From Miniphocaeibacter massiliensis (GTDB taxonomy: Bacteria; Bacillota; Clostridia; Tissierellales; Peptoniphilaceae), in contig NZ_OCTQ01000001.1 of assembly GCF_900232905.1 (NCBI RefSeq), forward strand, positions 248,001 to 312,000: 64,000 nt of DNA, written 5' to 3'. The notes under the pieces were generated by a model that was not told the origin of the DNA, searched no databases, and saw only the letters and a list, made by a program, of their open reading frames with translations. This document shows positions 19,425-28,991 of this stretch, in pieces (within the stretch, counting starts at the first letter, position 1; each line of letters begins with the position of its first letter). A program made the position numbers and the translations under genes.

Positions 19425-21248
19425 ATGGGAAAAATTATAGGAATTGATTTAGGAACAACAAACTCAGCAGTAGCTGTTATGGAAGGTGGTACTTCTACAA
19501 TAATACCTAACGCTGAAGGAAATAGAACAACACCATCTGTTGTAGCATTTACTAAAGATGGAGAAAGACTAGTAGGAGAAACTGCTAAAAGACAAGCTAT
19601 CACAAATCCAAGTAGAACAATAGCTTCTATAAAAACACATATGGGTTCAGATTATAAAGTTGATATAGATGGAAAAAAATATTCTCCAGAAGAAATATCT
19701 GCTATGATTTTACAAAAATTAAAATCAGATGCTGAAAGTTATTTGGGAGAAACTATTACAGAAGCAGTTATTACTGTTCCAGCATACTTTACAGATAGTC
19801 AAAGACAGGCAACAAAAGATGCAGGAAAAATTGCAGGATTAGATGTAAAAAGAATTATAAATGAACCAACTGCGGCAGCTTTAGCTTATGGTTTAGACAA
19901 AGATCATGACCAACACAAAATTATGGTATACGACCTTGGCGGAGGTACATTCGACGTATCCATACTAGAAGTTGGAGATGGAGTATTTGAAGTATTAGCT
20001 ACTAGAGGAAATAACAAACTTGGTGGAGATGACTTTGATAATAAAATCATAGATTATTTAGCTGAAGAGTTTAAAAAAGAAAATGGATTGGATTTAAGAC
20101 AAGATCCTACTTCACTACAAAGATTAAAAGATGCAGCTGAAAAAGCTAAGAAAGAACTTTCAACAACATTGAGTACAAATATAAACTTACCATTTATTAC
20201 AGCTATCAATGGAGTTCCAGCTCATTTAAATATAGATTTAAAAAGATCAAAATTTGATGAATTAACTGAAGATTTAGTTCAAAAAACTACGGTTCCAGTA
20301 AGAGAAGCGTTAAAAGATGCTGGACTTTCACCAAGTGAAATTCAATCAGTATTATTAGTAGGTGGTTCTACTAGAATACCTTCAGTTCAAGAATCTGTTA
20401 AGCAATTGATAGGTAAAGAACCTCAAAAAGATATAAATCCAGACGAATGTGTTGCTATGGGAGCTGCAATTCAAGGTGGAGTTTTAAGTGGTGAAGTTAA
20501 GGATTTATTATTGCTTGATGTTACTCCGTTATCTCTAGGAATTGAAACTTTAGGAGGAGTAACTACTAAACTTATAGAAAGAAATACTACAATACCTACT
20601 AAAAAGAGCCAAGTATTCACAACAGCTGCTGATGGTCAAACAAATGTAGAAATAGTTGTATTACAAGGTGAAAGAGAGATGGCTGCAGATAATACTTTAC
20701 TTGGTAAATTTACGTTAGCAGATATACCTGCTGCACCTAGAGGAGTACCTCAAATAGAAGTATCTTTTGATATTGATGCTAATGGTATTGTAAATGTTAC
20801 AGCTAAAGATTTAGGATCTGGAAAAGAACAAAAAATGACTATTACTTCTTCAACTAAAATGTCAGAAGATGAAATTAAACAAAAAGTTAATGAAGCTGAA
20901 AAACACGCCGAAGAAGATAAGAAGAGAAAAGAATTAATTGAAAATAAAAATAACGCAGAATCAGTTATTTATCAAACAGAAAAAACTATCAAAGATTTAG
21001 GGGATAAAGTTTCTGAAGATGAAAAAAATAATGTGACTTCTAAGATAGAAGCACTTAAAGCAGTAATAAATTCTGAAGACTCAGATGATATTAAAAACAA
21101 AACTGAAGAGTTAACTCAAGAATTATATAAAATGTCAGAAAAATTATATGGACAAAATACTGATCAATCCGCTGACACAAATGCCAACAAAGAAGAAGAT
21201 GTGGTAGATGCTGATTATGAAGTAGTAGATGATGATGAAAATAAATAA
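19425..21248 (+). CDS. dnaK: Chaperone DnaK (Hsp70)
   Basis: An ATP-dependent protein-folding chaperone. The 607 residues include the [14 protein letters not shown] phosphate loop, [13 protein letters not shown], the [11 protein letters not shown] motif, the interdomain linker [16 protein letters not shown], a beta-sandwich substrate domain, and an acidic C-terminal tail rich in Asp, Glu and Asn. As in most Firmicutes it lacks the 24-residue insertion found in the ATPase domain of proteobacterial DnaK. A terminator follows before dnaJ. Confidence 0.98.
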   Translation: MGKIIGIDLGTTNSAVAVMEGGTSTIIPNAEGNRTTPSVVAFTKDGERLVGETAKRQAITNPSRTIASIKTHMGSDYKVDIDGKKYSPEEISAMILQKLKSDAESYLGETITEAVITVPAYFTDSQRQATKDAGKIAGLDVKRIINEPTAAALAYGLDKDHDQHKIMVYDLGGGTFDVSILEVGDGVFEVLATRGNNKLGGDDFDNKIIDYLAEEFKKENGLDLRQDPTSLQRLKDAAEKAKKELSTTLSTNINLPFITAINGVPAHLNIDLKRSKFDELTEDLVQKTTVPVREALKDAGLSPSEIQSVLLVGGSTRIPSVQESVKQLIGKEPQKDINPDECVAMGAAIQGGVLSGEVKDLLLLDVTPLSLGIETLGGVTTKLIERNTTIPTKKSQVFTTAADGQTNVEIVVLQGEREMAADNTLLGKFTLADIPAAPRGVPQIEVSFDIDANGIVNVTAKDLGSGKEQKMTITSSTKMSEDEIKQKVNEAEKHAEEDKKRKELIENKNNAESVIYQTEKTIKDLGDKVSEDEKNNVTSKIEALKAVINSEDSDDIKNKTEELTQELYKMSEKLYGQNTDQSADTNANKEEDVVDADYEVVDDDENK

Positions 21249-21264
21249 TTGATGTAACAAATTT

Positions 21265-21302
21265 AATAATAAAGGCTCATGAATTCATGAGCCTTTATTA
21301 TT
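21265..21302 (+). terminator. Palindromic terminator between dnaK and dnaJ
   Basis: A 38-base perfect palindrome centred on GAATTC gives a stem with AATAATAAAGGCTCAT as the outer arm and T-rich sequence on the 3' side. It probably reduces transcription from dnaK into dnaJ. Confidence 0.8.
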
Positions 21303-21366
21303 GTTTGAATATTATGAAATATCTAGTAAAATGTTTTAGTAAAGATAAATTAAGGTTGGGGTGTTA

Positions 21367-22503
21367 ATGAAAGATTTATATGAATTGTTAGAAGTTGAGC
21401 GTTCTGCTAGTCAAGCTGAAATAAAAAAATCGTACCGTAAACTTGCAAAGAAATATCATCCAGATTTAAATCCTGGGGATGAACAAGCTCATGAGACTTT
21501 TAAAGAAATTAATTTTGCTTATGAAGTACTAAGTGATGAGGAAAAAAAATCGAATTATGACAGATATGGAGAAGCCGCTTTTACAAATGGTGGAATGGGT
21601 TCAGGAGGTTTTTCTATGGATTTTGGAGATATCTTTGGAGATATTTTCGATATCTTTGGAGGAGGTTTTTCTCAAAAAGCTCGTAATAACAATGCTCCTA
21701 AAAAGGGTTCAGATATTCAAATGAGAATTAATTTAACTTTTGAAGAAGCTGTTTTTGGGATTGAAAAAGAAATATCTATAAGAAAAATGGATACTTGTAA
21801 AGAATGTAATGGAACTGGTGCAGAGAAAGGAACTTCAAAAACAGTTTGTGATAAATGTCAAGGAACAGGTCAAATTAGATATACTCAAAATTCTGCATTT
21901 GGAACTTTTGTAAGAACTGCTACTTGTGATAAGTGTCATGGAACTGGTGAAATTATAGAACATAAATGTCATGAATGTAAAGGCTCTGGGCAAGTAAAGG
22001 TTAATAAGAATATTAAAGTTAAAATACCTGCTGGGGTTGACAATGATTCAGTTATAAATTTAAGAGGTGAAGGTAACGCTGGAACTAAGGGAGGACCTTA
22101 TGGAGATTTATACTTAATTATAACTGTAAAAGAGCACGAATTTTTCCATAGAGTAGGATATGATATTTATTATAATCTGCCAATTTCATTCACTCAAGCT
22201 ACACTTGGAGCTACAATAAATATCCCGTTATTAGATGGTACTGAAGAATTTACAATACCTGAAGGAACTCAAACAGGAACTAGATTTAGACTTAAAGATA
22301 AAGGTGTTACTATATTAAATAGAAAAAACGGTGAAAAAGGTGACTTATATTTTGATGTTCAAATAATTACACCTAAAAACTTAACAGATAAACAAAGAGA
22401 ATTATTACTAGAATTTTCTAAAGAATCTGCTGAAGAATATATTGAAGGCAAAGAAAAAAGAAATATATTCGAAAAGATAAAGGACAAATTTGATGGAAAA
22501 TAA
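21367..22503 (+). CDS. dnaJ: Chaperone DnaJ (Hsp40)
   Basis: DnaJ delivers clients to DnaK and stimulates its ATPase. The J domain includes the HPD motif ([10 protein letters not shown]). A Gly/Phe-rich linker follows (about residues 75-110), then four CxxCxGxG zinc repeats ([32 protein letters not shown]) and the C-terminal substrate domains. The ATG at 21367 is used rather than a GTG two codons earlier. The 3' end overlaps prmA by 11 bases. Confidence 0.97.
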   Translation: MKDLYELLEVERSASQAEIKKSYRKLAKKYHPDLNPGDEQAHETFKEINFAYEVLSDEEKKSNYDRYGEAAFTNGGMGSGGFSMDFGDIFGDIFDIFGGGFSQKARNNNAPKKGSDIQMRINLTFEEAVFGIEKEISIRKMDTCKECNGTGAEKGTSKTVCDKCQGTGQIRYTQNSAFGTFVRTATCDKCHGTGEIIEHKCHECKGSGQVKVNKNIKVKIPAGVDNDSVINLRGEGNAGTKGGPYGDLYLIITVKEHEFFHRVGYDIYYNLPISFTQATLGATINIPLLDGTEEFTIPEGTQTGTRFRLKDKGVTILNRKNGEKGDLYFDVQIITPKNLTDKQRELLLEFSKESAEEYIEGKEKRNIFEKIKDKFDGK

Positions 22504-23428
22504 AAAATGGATAGAATTTACAATTAACTCTCCAATTGAATTTGAAGATATTATTTATTCCATAATATATAAATACGAAATAGAAGCTATAGAAATAATA
22601 GATTATAGAACTTTTTTAGATTTAAAAGATAAAAAACCTTACTGGATTGAATTGGATGATAATTTGATTGAAAAGTTAGATAATATAATTATAAAGGCAT
22701 ATATAATCAAAGATGAGAATAGTGAATCTACAATATCAAATATAAAATTGCAACTAAATAATATTAGCAAAGATATCGAAGTGAAAACTCCTAGAATTAT
22801 TGAAAACCAAGATTGGTCTAAAGAATGGAAGAAATTTTATAAACCAATTAAAATTGGAGAAAGTATAGTAATAAAACCTTCTTGGGAAGAGTACAATAAA
22901 AAAGAGAAAGATATTATTGTAGAAATTGATCCGGGCATGGCTTTTGGTACAGGAACGCATGAGACCACTTCTTTATGTGTGGAGATGTTACAGGAAATAG
23001 ATAACAAAAGTAAAATTGTTTATGATGTAGGTACTGGATCAGGTGTACTTTCAATTGTTTCAGCAAAATTAGGAGCAAATAAAGTATATGCTATAGATAT
23101 AGATCCATTAAGTGCAGAAGCTGCTCAAATAAACTCTGAATTCAATAATACTACAGATATAATTGAGGTAATAGAAGGGGATTTATTAGAAAATAAGTTT
23201 GAAGATGCAGATATTGTAATTACAAATATTTTAGCAGATGTAATTATTACTTTGATTCCAGATATGACAAAGATAATAAAAAATAATGGATATTTTTTAG
23301 CTTCAGGAATAATTAAAGAAAAGAAAGAACTTATTGTAGAAAGTTTAAAAAAATTTGGTTTTGAAATTGAAAAAATAAAGGAAAAGAAAGATTGGGTTTG
23401 CATTCTTTCTAAGTATATAAATGCATAG
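22493..23428 (+). CDS. prmA: Ribosomal protein L11 methyltransferase PrmA
   Basis: It trimethylates ribosomal protein L11. An N-terminal substrate-binding domain precedes a class I methyltransferase domain with [15 protein letters not shown], the SAM loop [28 protein letters not shown] and ITNILADV. The 311-residue protein starts inside the end of dnaJ, and its own 3' end overlaps rsmE by 8 bases, which suggests translational coupling. The dnaJ-prmA-rsmE order is standard in Firmicutes. Confidence 0.96.
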   Translation: MENKKWIEFTINSPIEFEDIIYSIIYKYEIEAIEIIDYRTFLDLKDKKPYWIELDDNLIEKLDNIIIKAYIIKDENSESTISNIKLQLNNISKDIEVKTPRIIENQDWSKEWKKFYKPIKIGESIVIKPSWEEYNKKEKDIIVEIDPGMAFGTGTHETTSLCVEMLQEIDNKSKIVYDVGTGSGVLSIVSAKLGANKVYAIDIDPLSAEAAQINSEFNNTTDIIEVIEGDLLENKFEDADIVITNILADVIITLIPDMTKIIKNNGYFLASGIIKEKKELIVESLKKFGFEIEKIKEKKDWVCILSKYINA

Positions 23429-24146
23429 AATTTTTAGGGAAGCATCAGATAAAATTGATAATATTATTCATGTAGATGGTGAAGATTATCATCATATTAA
23501 TAATGTGCTTAGGTTAAAGCTAAATGATACTGTTGAAGTAGTAATAGATAAAAAAATATATATTTGTAATATTTCATCTATTGAAAATAAACTACTAAAA
23601 CTATTTATTTTAAATGAATTAGAAAATTTAAACCTTGAAAAATTAAATATTCATTTATATCAAGGTTTAACAAAAGGCGATAAATTTGACTATATAATAC
23701 AAAAATCTGTAGAGTTAGGAGTTACAACAATTACTCCTCTTATTACAAAAAGAGTTATAGTAAAATTAAAAGATAAAAATCTTGATACTAGAATTAAACG
23801 ATACAATAAAATTTCTAAACAAGCTGCATCTCAATCTCATAGAATTTCAATTCCGAAAATAAGTCTGCCTGTAAAAATAAATGACTTAATTTTAGAGAAA
23901 GATGAGTTAGGCTTAGTTGCATATGAAGATAGTGATAACAGACAGTTAAAAGAGATATTGAAAAGTAATATCTATAATAATATAAAAATAGTAATAGGAC
24001 CTGAAGGTGGATTTGAAAAAGAAGAAATACTTAATTTAAAAGATAAAGGTTTTAACATTATTTCATTAGGTCCAAGGATATTGAGAACAGAAACGGCGCC
24101 ATTAAATATTTTGTCAATACTACAATATGAAATAGGCGACTTTTAA
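23421..24146 (+). CDS. rsmE: 16S rRNA m3U1498 methyltransferase RsmE
   Basis: It methylates N3 of U1498 in helix 44 of 16S rRNA. This SPOUT-class enzyme of 241 residues has a PUA-like N-terminal domain (HHINNVLRLKLNDTVEV) and the C-terminal trefoil knot with VIGPEGGFEKEEI and SLGPRILRTETAPL, the SAM-binding motifs of the family. It overlaps the end of prmA. Confidence 0.96.
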   Translation: MHRIFREASDKIDNIIHVDGEDYHHINNVLRLKLNDTVEVVIDKKIYICNISSIENKLLKLFILNELENLNLEKLNIHLYQGLTKGDKFDYIIQKSVELGVTTITPLITKRVIVKLKDKNLDTRIKRYNKISKQAASQSHRISIPKISLPVKINDLILEKDELGLVAYEDSDNRQLKEILKSNIYNNIKIVIGPEGGFEKEEILNLKDKGFNIISLGPRILRTETAPLNILSILQYEIGDF

Positions 24147-24156
24147 TAGGAGTAGA

Positions 24157-25455
24157 ATGAGAAGAGTAAGTTTTTTAACATTAGGTTGTAAAGTAAATCA
24201 ATATGAAACAGAAGCTATGTCAGAGCTTTTTGTAAATAAGGGATATGAAGTTTTAGAAAATAACGAATACTGTGATATATATGTAATAAATACTTGTACT
24301 GTCACCAACTTAAGTGATAGAAAATCTAGACAATTTATTTCTAAAAGTAAAAAAATTAATCCTAATGCTATCATTGCGGTTGTTGGTTGTTATTCACAAG
24401 TGAGTCCTGAAGAGATAGAGAAAATAGAAGGAGTAAATGTCATTCTCGGGACAAAAAATAGAACAGACATTGTTCAATATTGTGAAGAAGCAAGAATTAG
24501 CAACAAAATTATTAATAGAGTTGAAAATATCAAAAAGAATAAATCTTTTGAAGATTTAGTTATATCTAAACAGGAACATATGACAAGAGCATATATAAAA
24601 ATACAAGAAGGTTGTAGTCAATTTTGTTCATATTGTATAATACCTTATGCTAGAGGGCCTATTCGCTCAAGAAACATAGATAATATATATAGTGAAGCTT
24701 TAAGACTAGGCGAAAATGGATTTAAAGAAATTATACTTACAGGAATACATGCCGCTTCATATGGTTTAGATTTTAAAGATGGAAGTGCATTAATTGATGT
24801 TATTGAAAAAGTCGCTTCTATATCTGGAGTAAATAGGATAAGACTTAGCTCTTTAGAACCTAGAATTGTAACTGAAGATTTCCTTAATAGAGCTAAAAGT
24901 ACAGGTAAATTTTGTGATCATTTCCATTTATCACTACAAAGTGGATCAGATAAAATATTAAAATTAATGAATAGAAGATATAACACAAAAGAGTACTTAG
25001 AAAAAGTTGAGCTAATTAGAAAATATTTTCCAAATGCTGGAATAACAACTGATATAATTGTTGGATTTCCTAATGAAAATGAAATTGATTTTATAGATAC
25101 GTTGAATTTTGTAGAGAAAGTAGCATTTTCAAAAGTTCATGTATTTAAATACTCTCCTAGAAAAGGTACCGTTGCAGCATCTATGGATAATCAGGTAGAC
25201 GGAAATACAAAAAAAGAACGAAGCTCTATATTAATTGAAAAATCACTTCAACTTACAAACGGATTTTTAAATAAATTTATAGGAACTGGAGTGGATGTTT
25301 TATTTGAAGAAAAATCAAATAACAATATTCTGAGTGGTTATTCAACTAATTATATTAGGGTGAATGCAAAATATAATAAAAATTATATAAATAAGATTAA
25401 AAAAGTTAAAATTACTGATATACAAAATGATGAAGTATTTGGTATAATAGTTTAG
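24157..25455 (+). CDS. mtaB: tRNA t6A37 methylthiotransferase MtaB
   Basis: It adds a methylthio group to t6A at position 37 of ANN-decoding tRNAs. The N-terminal MTTase domain carries its cluster Cys residues in LGCKVNQYETE, NTCTVT and VVGCYSQ. The radical SAM motif is CSQFCSYCIIPYARG (CxxxCxxC), with a C-terminal TRAM domain. The 432-residue length and the GCKVNQYE motif favour MtaB over MiaB, which is encoded separately at about 60 kb. Confidence 0.94.
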   Translation: MRRVSFLTLGCKVNQYETEAMSELFVNKGYEVLENNEYCDIYVINTCTVTNLSDRKSRQFISKSKKINPNAIIAVVGCYSQVSPEEIEKIEGVNVILGTKNRTDIVQYCEEARISNKIINRVENIKKNKSFEDLVISKQEHMTRAYIKIQEGCSQFCSYCIIPYARGPIRSRNIDNIYSEALRLGENGFKEIILTGIHAASYGLDFKDGSALIDVIEKVASISGVNRIRLSSLEPRIVTEDFLNRAKSTGKFCDHFHLSLQSGSDKILKLMNRRYNTKEYLEKVELIRKYFPNAGITTDIIVGFPNENEIDFIDTLNFVEKVAFSKVHVFKYSPRKGTVAASMDNQVDGNTKKERSSILIEKSLQLTNGFLNKFIGTGVDVLFEEKSNNNILSGYSTNYIRVNAKYNKNYINKIKKVKITDIQNDEVFGIIV

Positions 25456-25471
25456 TAGGAGGTGAAAAGTA

Positions 25472-25813
25472 ATGGATTGTATATTTTGCAAAATTGCAAA
25501 TGGAGAAATTGAATCAAATATTATTTATGAAGATGAAAAAATAATTGCATTTAATGACTTAGATCCTAAAGCACCTACTCATTTCTTAGTTATCCCTAAA
25601 AATCATATATCATCAGCAAATGAAATAAATGAAGATAATGAGGCGATAATAGGCCATATATTTAAAGTTATATCTAAACTTACAAAGGAATTTGGCTTTG
25701 ATAAAAAAGGTTTTAGAATAGTTAACAATTGTGGCGAAGACGGAGGACAAACAGTAAACCATATACATTTTCATGTATTAGCAGGTAGACAGTTACAATG
25801 GCCTCCAGGCTAA
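25472..25813 (+). CDS. HIT-family (Hint-type) nucleotide-binding protein
   Basis: A purine nucleoside phosphoramidase-like hydrolase. The 113-residue protein contains an N-terminal CIFCKIANGEIES segment and the histidine triad HIHFHVLAG near the C terminus, with its catalytic central His. The Cys pair in the N terminus is typical of bacterial Hint proteins. It lies between mtaB and rpsU, as in many clostridia. Its physiological substrate is unknown. Confidence 0.93.
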   Translation: MDCIFCKIANGEIESNIIYEDEKIIAFNDLDPKAPTHFLVIPKNHISSANEINEDNEAIIGHIFKVISKLTKEFGFDKKGFRIVNNCGEDGGQTVNHIHFHVLAGRQLQWPPG

Positions 25814-25818
25814 AAATC

Positions 25819-25847
25819 TTGCAATATCTATATTAATAAGTTATACT
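25819..25847 (+). promoter_or_regulatory. Probable promoter of rpsU
   Basis: TTGCAA and TATACT are separated by 17 bases. The leader downstream contains a small hairpin (GCTCATTATGAGC) and an unusually G-rich ribosome binding site before the rpsU ATG. Confidence 0.65.
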
Positions 25848-25908
25848 ATACTTATTGTACTTTGCTCATTATGAGCACTCTTGCAAGAATAGAGGGGGGG
25901 GATAACCT

Positions 25909-26091
25909 ATGTCAGAAATTAAAGTTGGCGAAAATGAAACATTGGATAGTGCTTTAAAAAGATTTAAAAGACAATGTGCTAGATCTGGTGTTTTATCTGA
26001 ATACAGAAAAAGAGAACATTACGAAAAACCAAGTATAAAGAAAAAAAAGAAATCAGAAGCAGCTAGAAGAAAAAAGGCTAAAAAAGGCTAA
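25909..26091 (+). CDS. rpsU: 30S ribosomal protein S21
   Basis: S21 is a small basic protein of the 30S platform near the anti-Shine-Dalgarno region. The 60 residues have [18 protein letters not shown] and a Lys-rich C-terminal tail, as in the family. The ribosome binding site is a run of seven G residues after AGA, stronger than those around it. It has its own promoter and terminator. Confidence 0.97.
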   Translation: MSEIKVGENETLDSALKRFKRQCARSGVLSEYRKREHYEKPSIKKKKKSEAARRKKAKKG

Positions 26092-26104
26092 ATATTAAAT
26101 CATG

Positions 26105-26132
26105 ATGTCCAGTTAATTAACTGGACATTTTT
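26105..26132 (+). terminator. Terminator after rpsU
   Basis: The perfect palindrome ATGTCCAGTTAA/TTAACTGGACAT is followed by a T run. Confidence 0.85.
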
Positions 26133-26176
26133 AATTGTTATATATAGGGTATATAGTTGTTAGAGGAGGTTTAAAC

Positions 26177-27013
26177 ATGAAGAAGAAAATATATTATATA
26201 TTATTAATAGCTTTAATGTTGATATCCAATATTTCTTTTGCAGATTCTAGTACCATCACTCCAGATTTAATAAGTCATAAAACTTGCTTTTTAGGTGTTG
26301 ATTATTTAGATATTACTACTGGAAATATTGAAATGACTGTTGCATCATATAATAGTGAAAGTACATATGAGACAGATAATTATTTAGAGTTTTTGCAAAA
26401 ATTAGCTACTCCACTTATTAGCACAATACTTCTTACAATAGCTATAATAGCATTTGTGATAGAATTATTTTTGCCAACATTTGGAATTGCTGGAATAACA
26501 TCTTTGATTTCATTTGCTTTGTTTTTTGCAACTAATTTAGCAAGTGGAAATGCAACATCTATGAACTTAATTATATTTATGATTGGTGTTATACTATTAG
26601 GTGTGGAAGCTATTGTACCAGGTTTTGGATTACCAGGAATTGCTGGAATAGTATTTGTGCTTTTTGGTATTACACTATCTATGCCAGACTTATATGTAGG
26701 GTTAATATCTATAATTATAGCAACTTTATCTGGAATAGGAGTATCTGTTATAATTATAAAAAAAGGTCATAAAAGTAAATTTCTTAAAAGAGTAATACTG
26801 AATGATAAAATAGATACTTATTCTACTGATGATTATAGCAAATATTTAAATAAGGCAGGTAAGACTTTAACTCCTTTGAGACCATCAGGAATAATAAAGG
26901 TAGATGGTGATAAAATAGATGCAATTTCAGAAGGAGATTTTATAAATAAGGATGTAAATATAAAAGTAATTAAAGTTGAAGGTTTTAAAGTATATGTAAG
27001 GAGTGATAATTAA
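26177..27013 (+). CDS. NfeD-family membrane protein (short form)
   Basis: NfeD proteins work with flotillin/SPFH partners in membrane microdomains. The ATG at 26177 follows AGAGGAGGT and gives 278 residues beginning with a signal peptide ([23 protein letters not shown]). An extracytoplasmic segment of about 50 residues is followed by four hydrophobic helices, then a C-terminal OB-like domain ([20 protein letters not shown]). The ClpP-like protease domain of long NfeD proteins is absent. The stop overlaps the floA start by one base, consistent with a two-component unit. Confidence 0.88.
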   Translation: MKKKIYYILLIALMLISNISFADSSTITPDLISHKTCFLGVDYLDITTGNIEMTVASYNSESTYETDNYLEFLQKLATPLISTILLTIAIIAFVIELFLPTFGIAGITSLISFALFFATNLASGNATSMNLIIFMIGVILLGVEAIVPGFGLPGIAGIVFVLFGITLSMPDLYVGLISIIIATLSGIGVSVIIIKKGHKSKFLKRVILNDKIDTYSTDDYSKYLNKAGKTLTPLRPSGIIKVDGDKIDAISEGDFINKDVNIKVIKVEGFKVYVRSDN

Positions 27014-28002
27014 TGGTTTTTGAATTTGGTAGTATAATAGGAATTATTTTAGTAGCTGTTTTACTAATTTTGTTTTTTACTTTTGTTCCTGTAGGATTGT
27101 GGATTACTGCATTTTTCTCAGGTGTAAAAGTTAAAATTTCTACTTTAATAGGTATGAGATTAAGAAGGGTGGCTCCCAGTAGGATAATTAATCCTTTAAT
27201 AAAAGCTACAAAGGCAGGTTTATCTTTAAACACTAATGAATTAGAAGCTCACTATTTGGCAGGTGGAAATGTAAATACGCTAGTAGATGCACTAATAGCA
27301 GCTCAAAGAGCTGAAATACCTCTAGATTTTGACAGGGGAGCAGCTATAGATTTAGCGGGCAGAAACGTTTTGGAAGCAGTACAGGTATCTGTAAATCCAA
27401 AAGTTATAGAAACACCACAAATTTCGGCTGTAGCTATGAATGGTATTGAAGTTATTGCTAAAGCGAAAGTTACAGTAAGAGCTAATATTGACAGACTTGT
27501 GGGAGGAGCTGGAGAAGAAACTATAATCGCTAGAGTTGGTGAAGGAATTGTAACAACCGTCGGCTCTGCTCGTAATCACTCTGAGGTTCTTGAAAATCCT
27601 GACTCAATCTCTCAAACTGTTTTATCGAAAGGACTAGACTCTGGAACTGCTTTTGAGATTTTATCAATTGATATAGCAGATGTAGATGTTGGTAGAAATA
27701 TTGGTGCTAAATTACAAACTGATCAAGCGGAAGCAGATAAAAGAATAGCCCAAGCTAAAGCAGAAGAAAGAAGAGCTATGGCAGTTGCATTAGAACAAGA
27801 GATGTTAGCAGAAGTACGCAAGATGAGAGCAAAGGTAGTTGAAGCTGAATCTAAAGTTCCTTTGGCAATATCAACAGCATTAGAAAATGGAAATTTAGGT
27901 GTCATGGACTACTATAGAATGAAAAACATAAATGCAGATACAGGAATGAGAGATTCTATATCAGGTGTTGAAAATAGTGGTAAAAATGATACTACTAAGT
28001 AG
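27013..28002 (+). CDS. floA: Flotillin-like protein FloA
   Basis: FloA is an SPFH-type scaffold of bacterial functional membrane microdomains. The 329-residue protein begins with a hydrophobic hairpin that inserts into the membrane (about residues 5-35). An SPFH domain follows ([40 protein letters not shown]) and then an Ala/Glu-rich coiled coil ([21 protein letters not shown]). Length and the YqfA-like N terminus identify the FloA type. It is coupled to the preceding nfeD gene and followed after 8 bases by a small unknown membrane protein. Confidence 0.95.
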   Translation: MVFEFGSIIGIILVAVLLILFFTFVPVGLWITAFFSGVKVKISTLIGMRLRRVAPSRIINPLIKATKAGLSLNTNELEAHYLAGGNVNTLVDALIAAQRAEIPLDFDRGAAIDLAGRNVLEAVQVSVNPKVIETPQISAVAMNGIEVIAKAKVTVRANIDRLVGGAGEETIIARVGEGIVTTVGSARNHSEVLENPDSISQTVLSKGLDSGTAFEILSIDIADVDVGRNIGAKLQTDQAEADKRIAQAKAEERRAMAVALEQEMLAEVRKMRAKVVEAESKVPLAISTALENGNLGVMDYYRMKNINADTGMRDSISGVENSGKNDTTK

Positions 28003-28010
28003 GTGATACT

Positions 28011-28412
28011 ATGTTTGAATTTATTTTAGTGATTGGTGCTGTAATTCTAGCTGTTTTTTTGGAAAGTTCAAAGAAACAATCCAAAAAAAATTCTAGTAAA
28101 TACTACAAACAAAAACATAGTATAAATGATTCAAAAAATAAAAAAGTGCAAAAAAGCAAAAAAAATTCTAAAAGAATTGCTACTAATAGCAATGCTAAAA
28201 ATATTATTAACAAAAAGAGAACTACCGAAAATTCTAAATCTTATAAACAAGAATATTGGGAATTTTCAAATGTAACACCTATTGAAATTATTCAAAATAG
28301 CAATGTTAGTAATGAATTAAAAGTAGAAATTTTATCTGAAATCAAGGAAGATTTTATTGAAAATCCTAAGAAAGCTTTTTTATTTTCTGAAATCTTTAAC
28401 AGAAAGTATTAG
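28011..28412 (+). CDS. Unknown single-pass membrane protein next to nfeD-floA
   Basis: I do not recognise this 133-residue protein. It begins with one hydrophobic helix (FEFILVIGAVILAVFL), continues with a very basic Lys/Ser/Asn-rich stretch (about residues 20-80), and ends in a conserved-looking acidic/hydrophobic segment (YWEFSNVTPIEIIQ; LKVEILSEIKEDFIENPKKAFLFSEIF). A good GGTGAT ribosome binding site and an 8-base gap from floA suggest co-transcription. It could be an accessory of the microdomain system. That is inferred from position only. Confidence 0.75.
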   Translation: MFEFILVIGAVILAVFLESSKKQSKKNSSKYYKQKHSINDSKNKKVQKSKKNSKRIATNSNAKNIINKKRTTENSKSYKQEYWEFSNVTPIEIIQNSNVSNELKVEILSEIKEDFIENPKKAFLFSEIFNRKY

Positions 28413-28416
28413 TCTA

Positions 28417-28445
28417 TTGATTATATTAATTTATTTTGTTATAAT
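28417..28445 (+). promoter_or_regulatory. Promoter of the rimP-nusA-infB operon
   Basis: TTGATT and a perfect TATAAT are 17 bases apart, the best promoter in this part of the window. The -35 begins directly after the preceding gene's stop. Confidence 0.8.
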
Positions 28446-28473
28446 TATATTAGGTAAATATGAATTTATATAG

Positions 28474-28491
28474 GAGTGGGGCATCCCACTC
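28474..28491 (+). promoter_or_regulatory. Leader hairpin before rimP
   Basis: GAGTGGG-GCAT-CCCACTC forms a 7-bp GC-rich stem about 20-25 bases after the predicted start of transcription. It is followed by a U-rich but interrupted stretch. It may act as an attenuator or as a 5' stabiliser. Its function is not known. Confidence 0.55.
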
Positions 28492-28517
28492 TTATTTATT
28501 TATTAAAGGGGGGAATA

Positions 28518-28982
28518 ATGAATAAAAATGACCTTTTAAAACTTTGTTGGAGTAAATTCGAACCAATAGTTTTAAACTTTAATGTTTTTTTAGATGATAT
28601 AGAATATGTAAAAGAGCCTAAAGGTAATGTATTAAGGATATTTATTGATAAAGAAAATGGAACAATAGATATTGACGATTGTGAAAAAGCAAGTAAAAAG
28701 ATAAGTGAAAAATTGGATGAATTAGATCCTATAAGTGAAGCTTATTACCTAGAAGTCTCTTCTCCTGGAATTGATAGACCGTTTAGAAACGATAGAGATT
28801 TTGTGAAGAACATAGGAGAAGTTGTAGAAATAAAATTTTATGCTCCAATTGATGGTAAAAAAGAAATTGAAGGCAAGTTAATAAGTTTTGATAAAAATCA
28901 AATAGAGTTAGAAATAGATAGTAAGGCTATTATAGTTGATAGAAAAAAAATAGCTACTATTAGATTGTCAATATTTAAATAG
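28518..28982 (+). CDS. rimP: Ribosome maturation factor RimP
   Basis: RimP is needed for assembly of the 30S subunit. From the ATG at 28518 the protein is 154 residues, with ISEAYYLEVSSPGIDRPFRNDRDF, the family's core motif, and a C-terminal SH3-like domain. AAAGGGGGG precedes this ATG. An upstream in-frame start at 28476 would lie inside the leader hairpin and is rejected. It is the first gene of the nusA operon. Confidence 0.95.
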   Translation: MNKNDLLKLCWSKFEPIVLNFNVFLDDIEYVKEPKGNVLRIFIDKENGTIDIDDCEKASKKISEKLDELDPISEAYYLEVSSPGIDRPFRNDRDFVKNIGEVVEIKFYAPIDGKKEIEGKLISFDKNQIELEIDSKAIIVDRKKIATIRLSIFK

Positions 28983-28991
28983 GTGGGTAAA

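Noticed and set aside
28476-28517. Longer rimP start at 28476
   Set aside because: It would translate the leader hairpin and lacks a ribosome binding site; GGGGGG lies just before the ATG at 28518.
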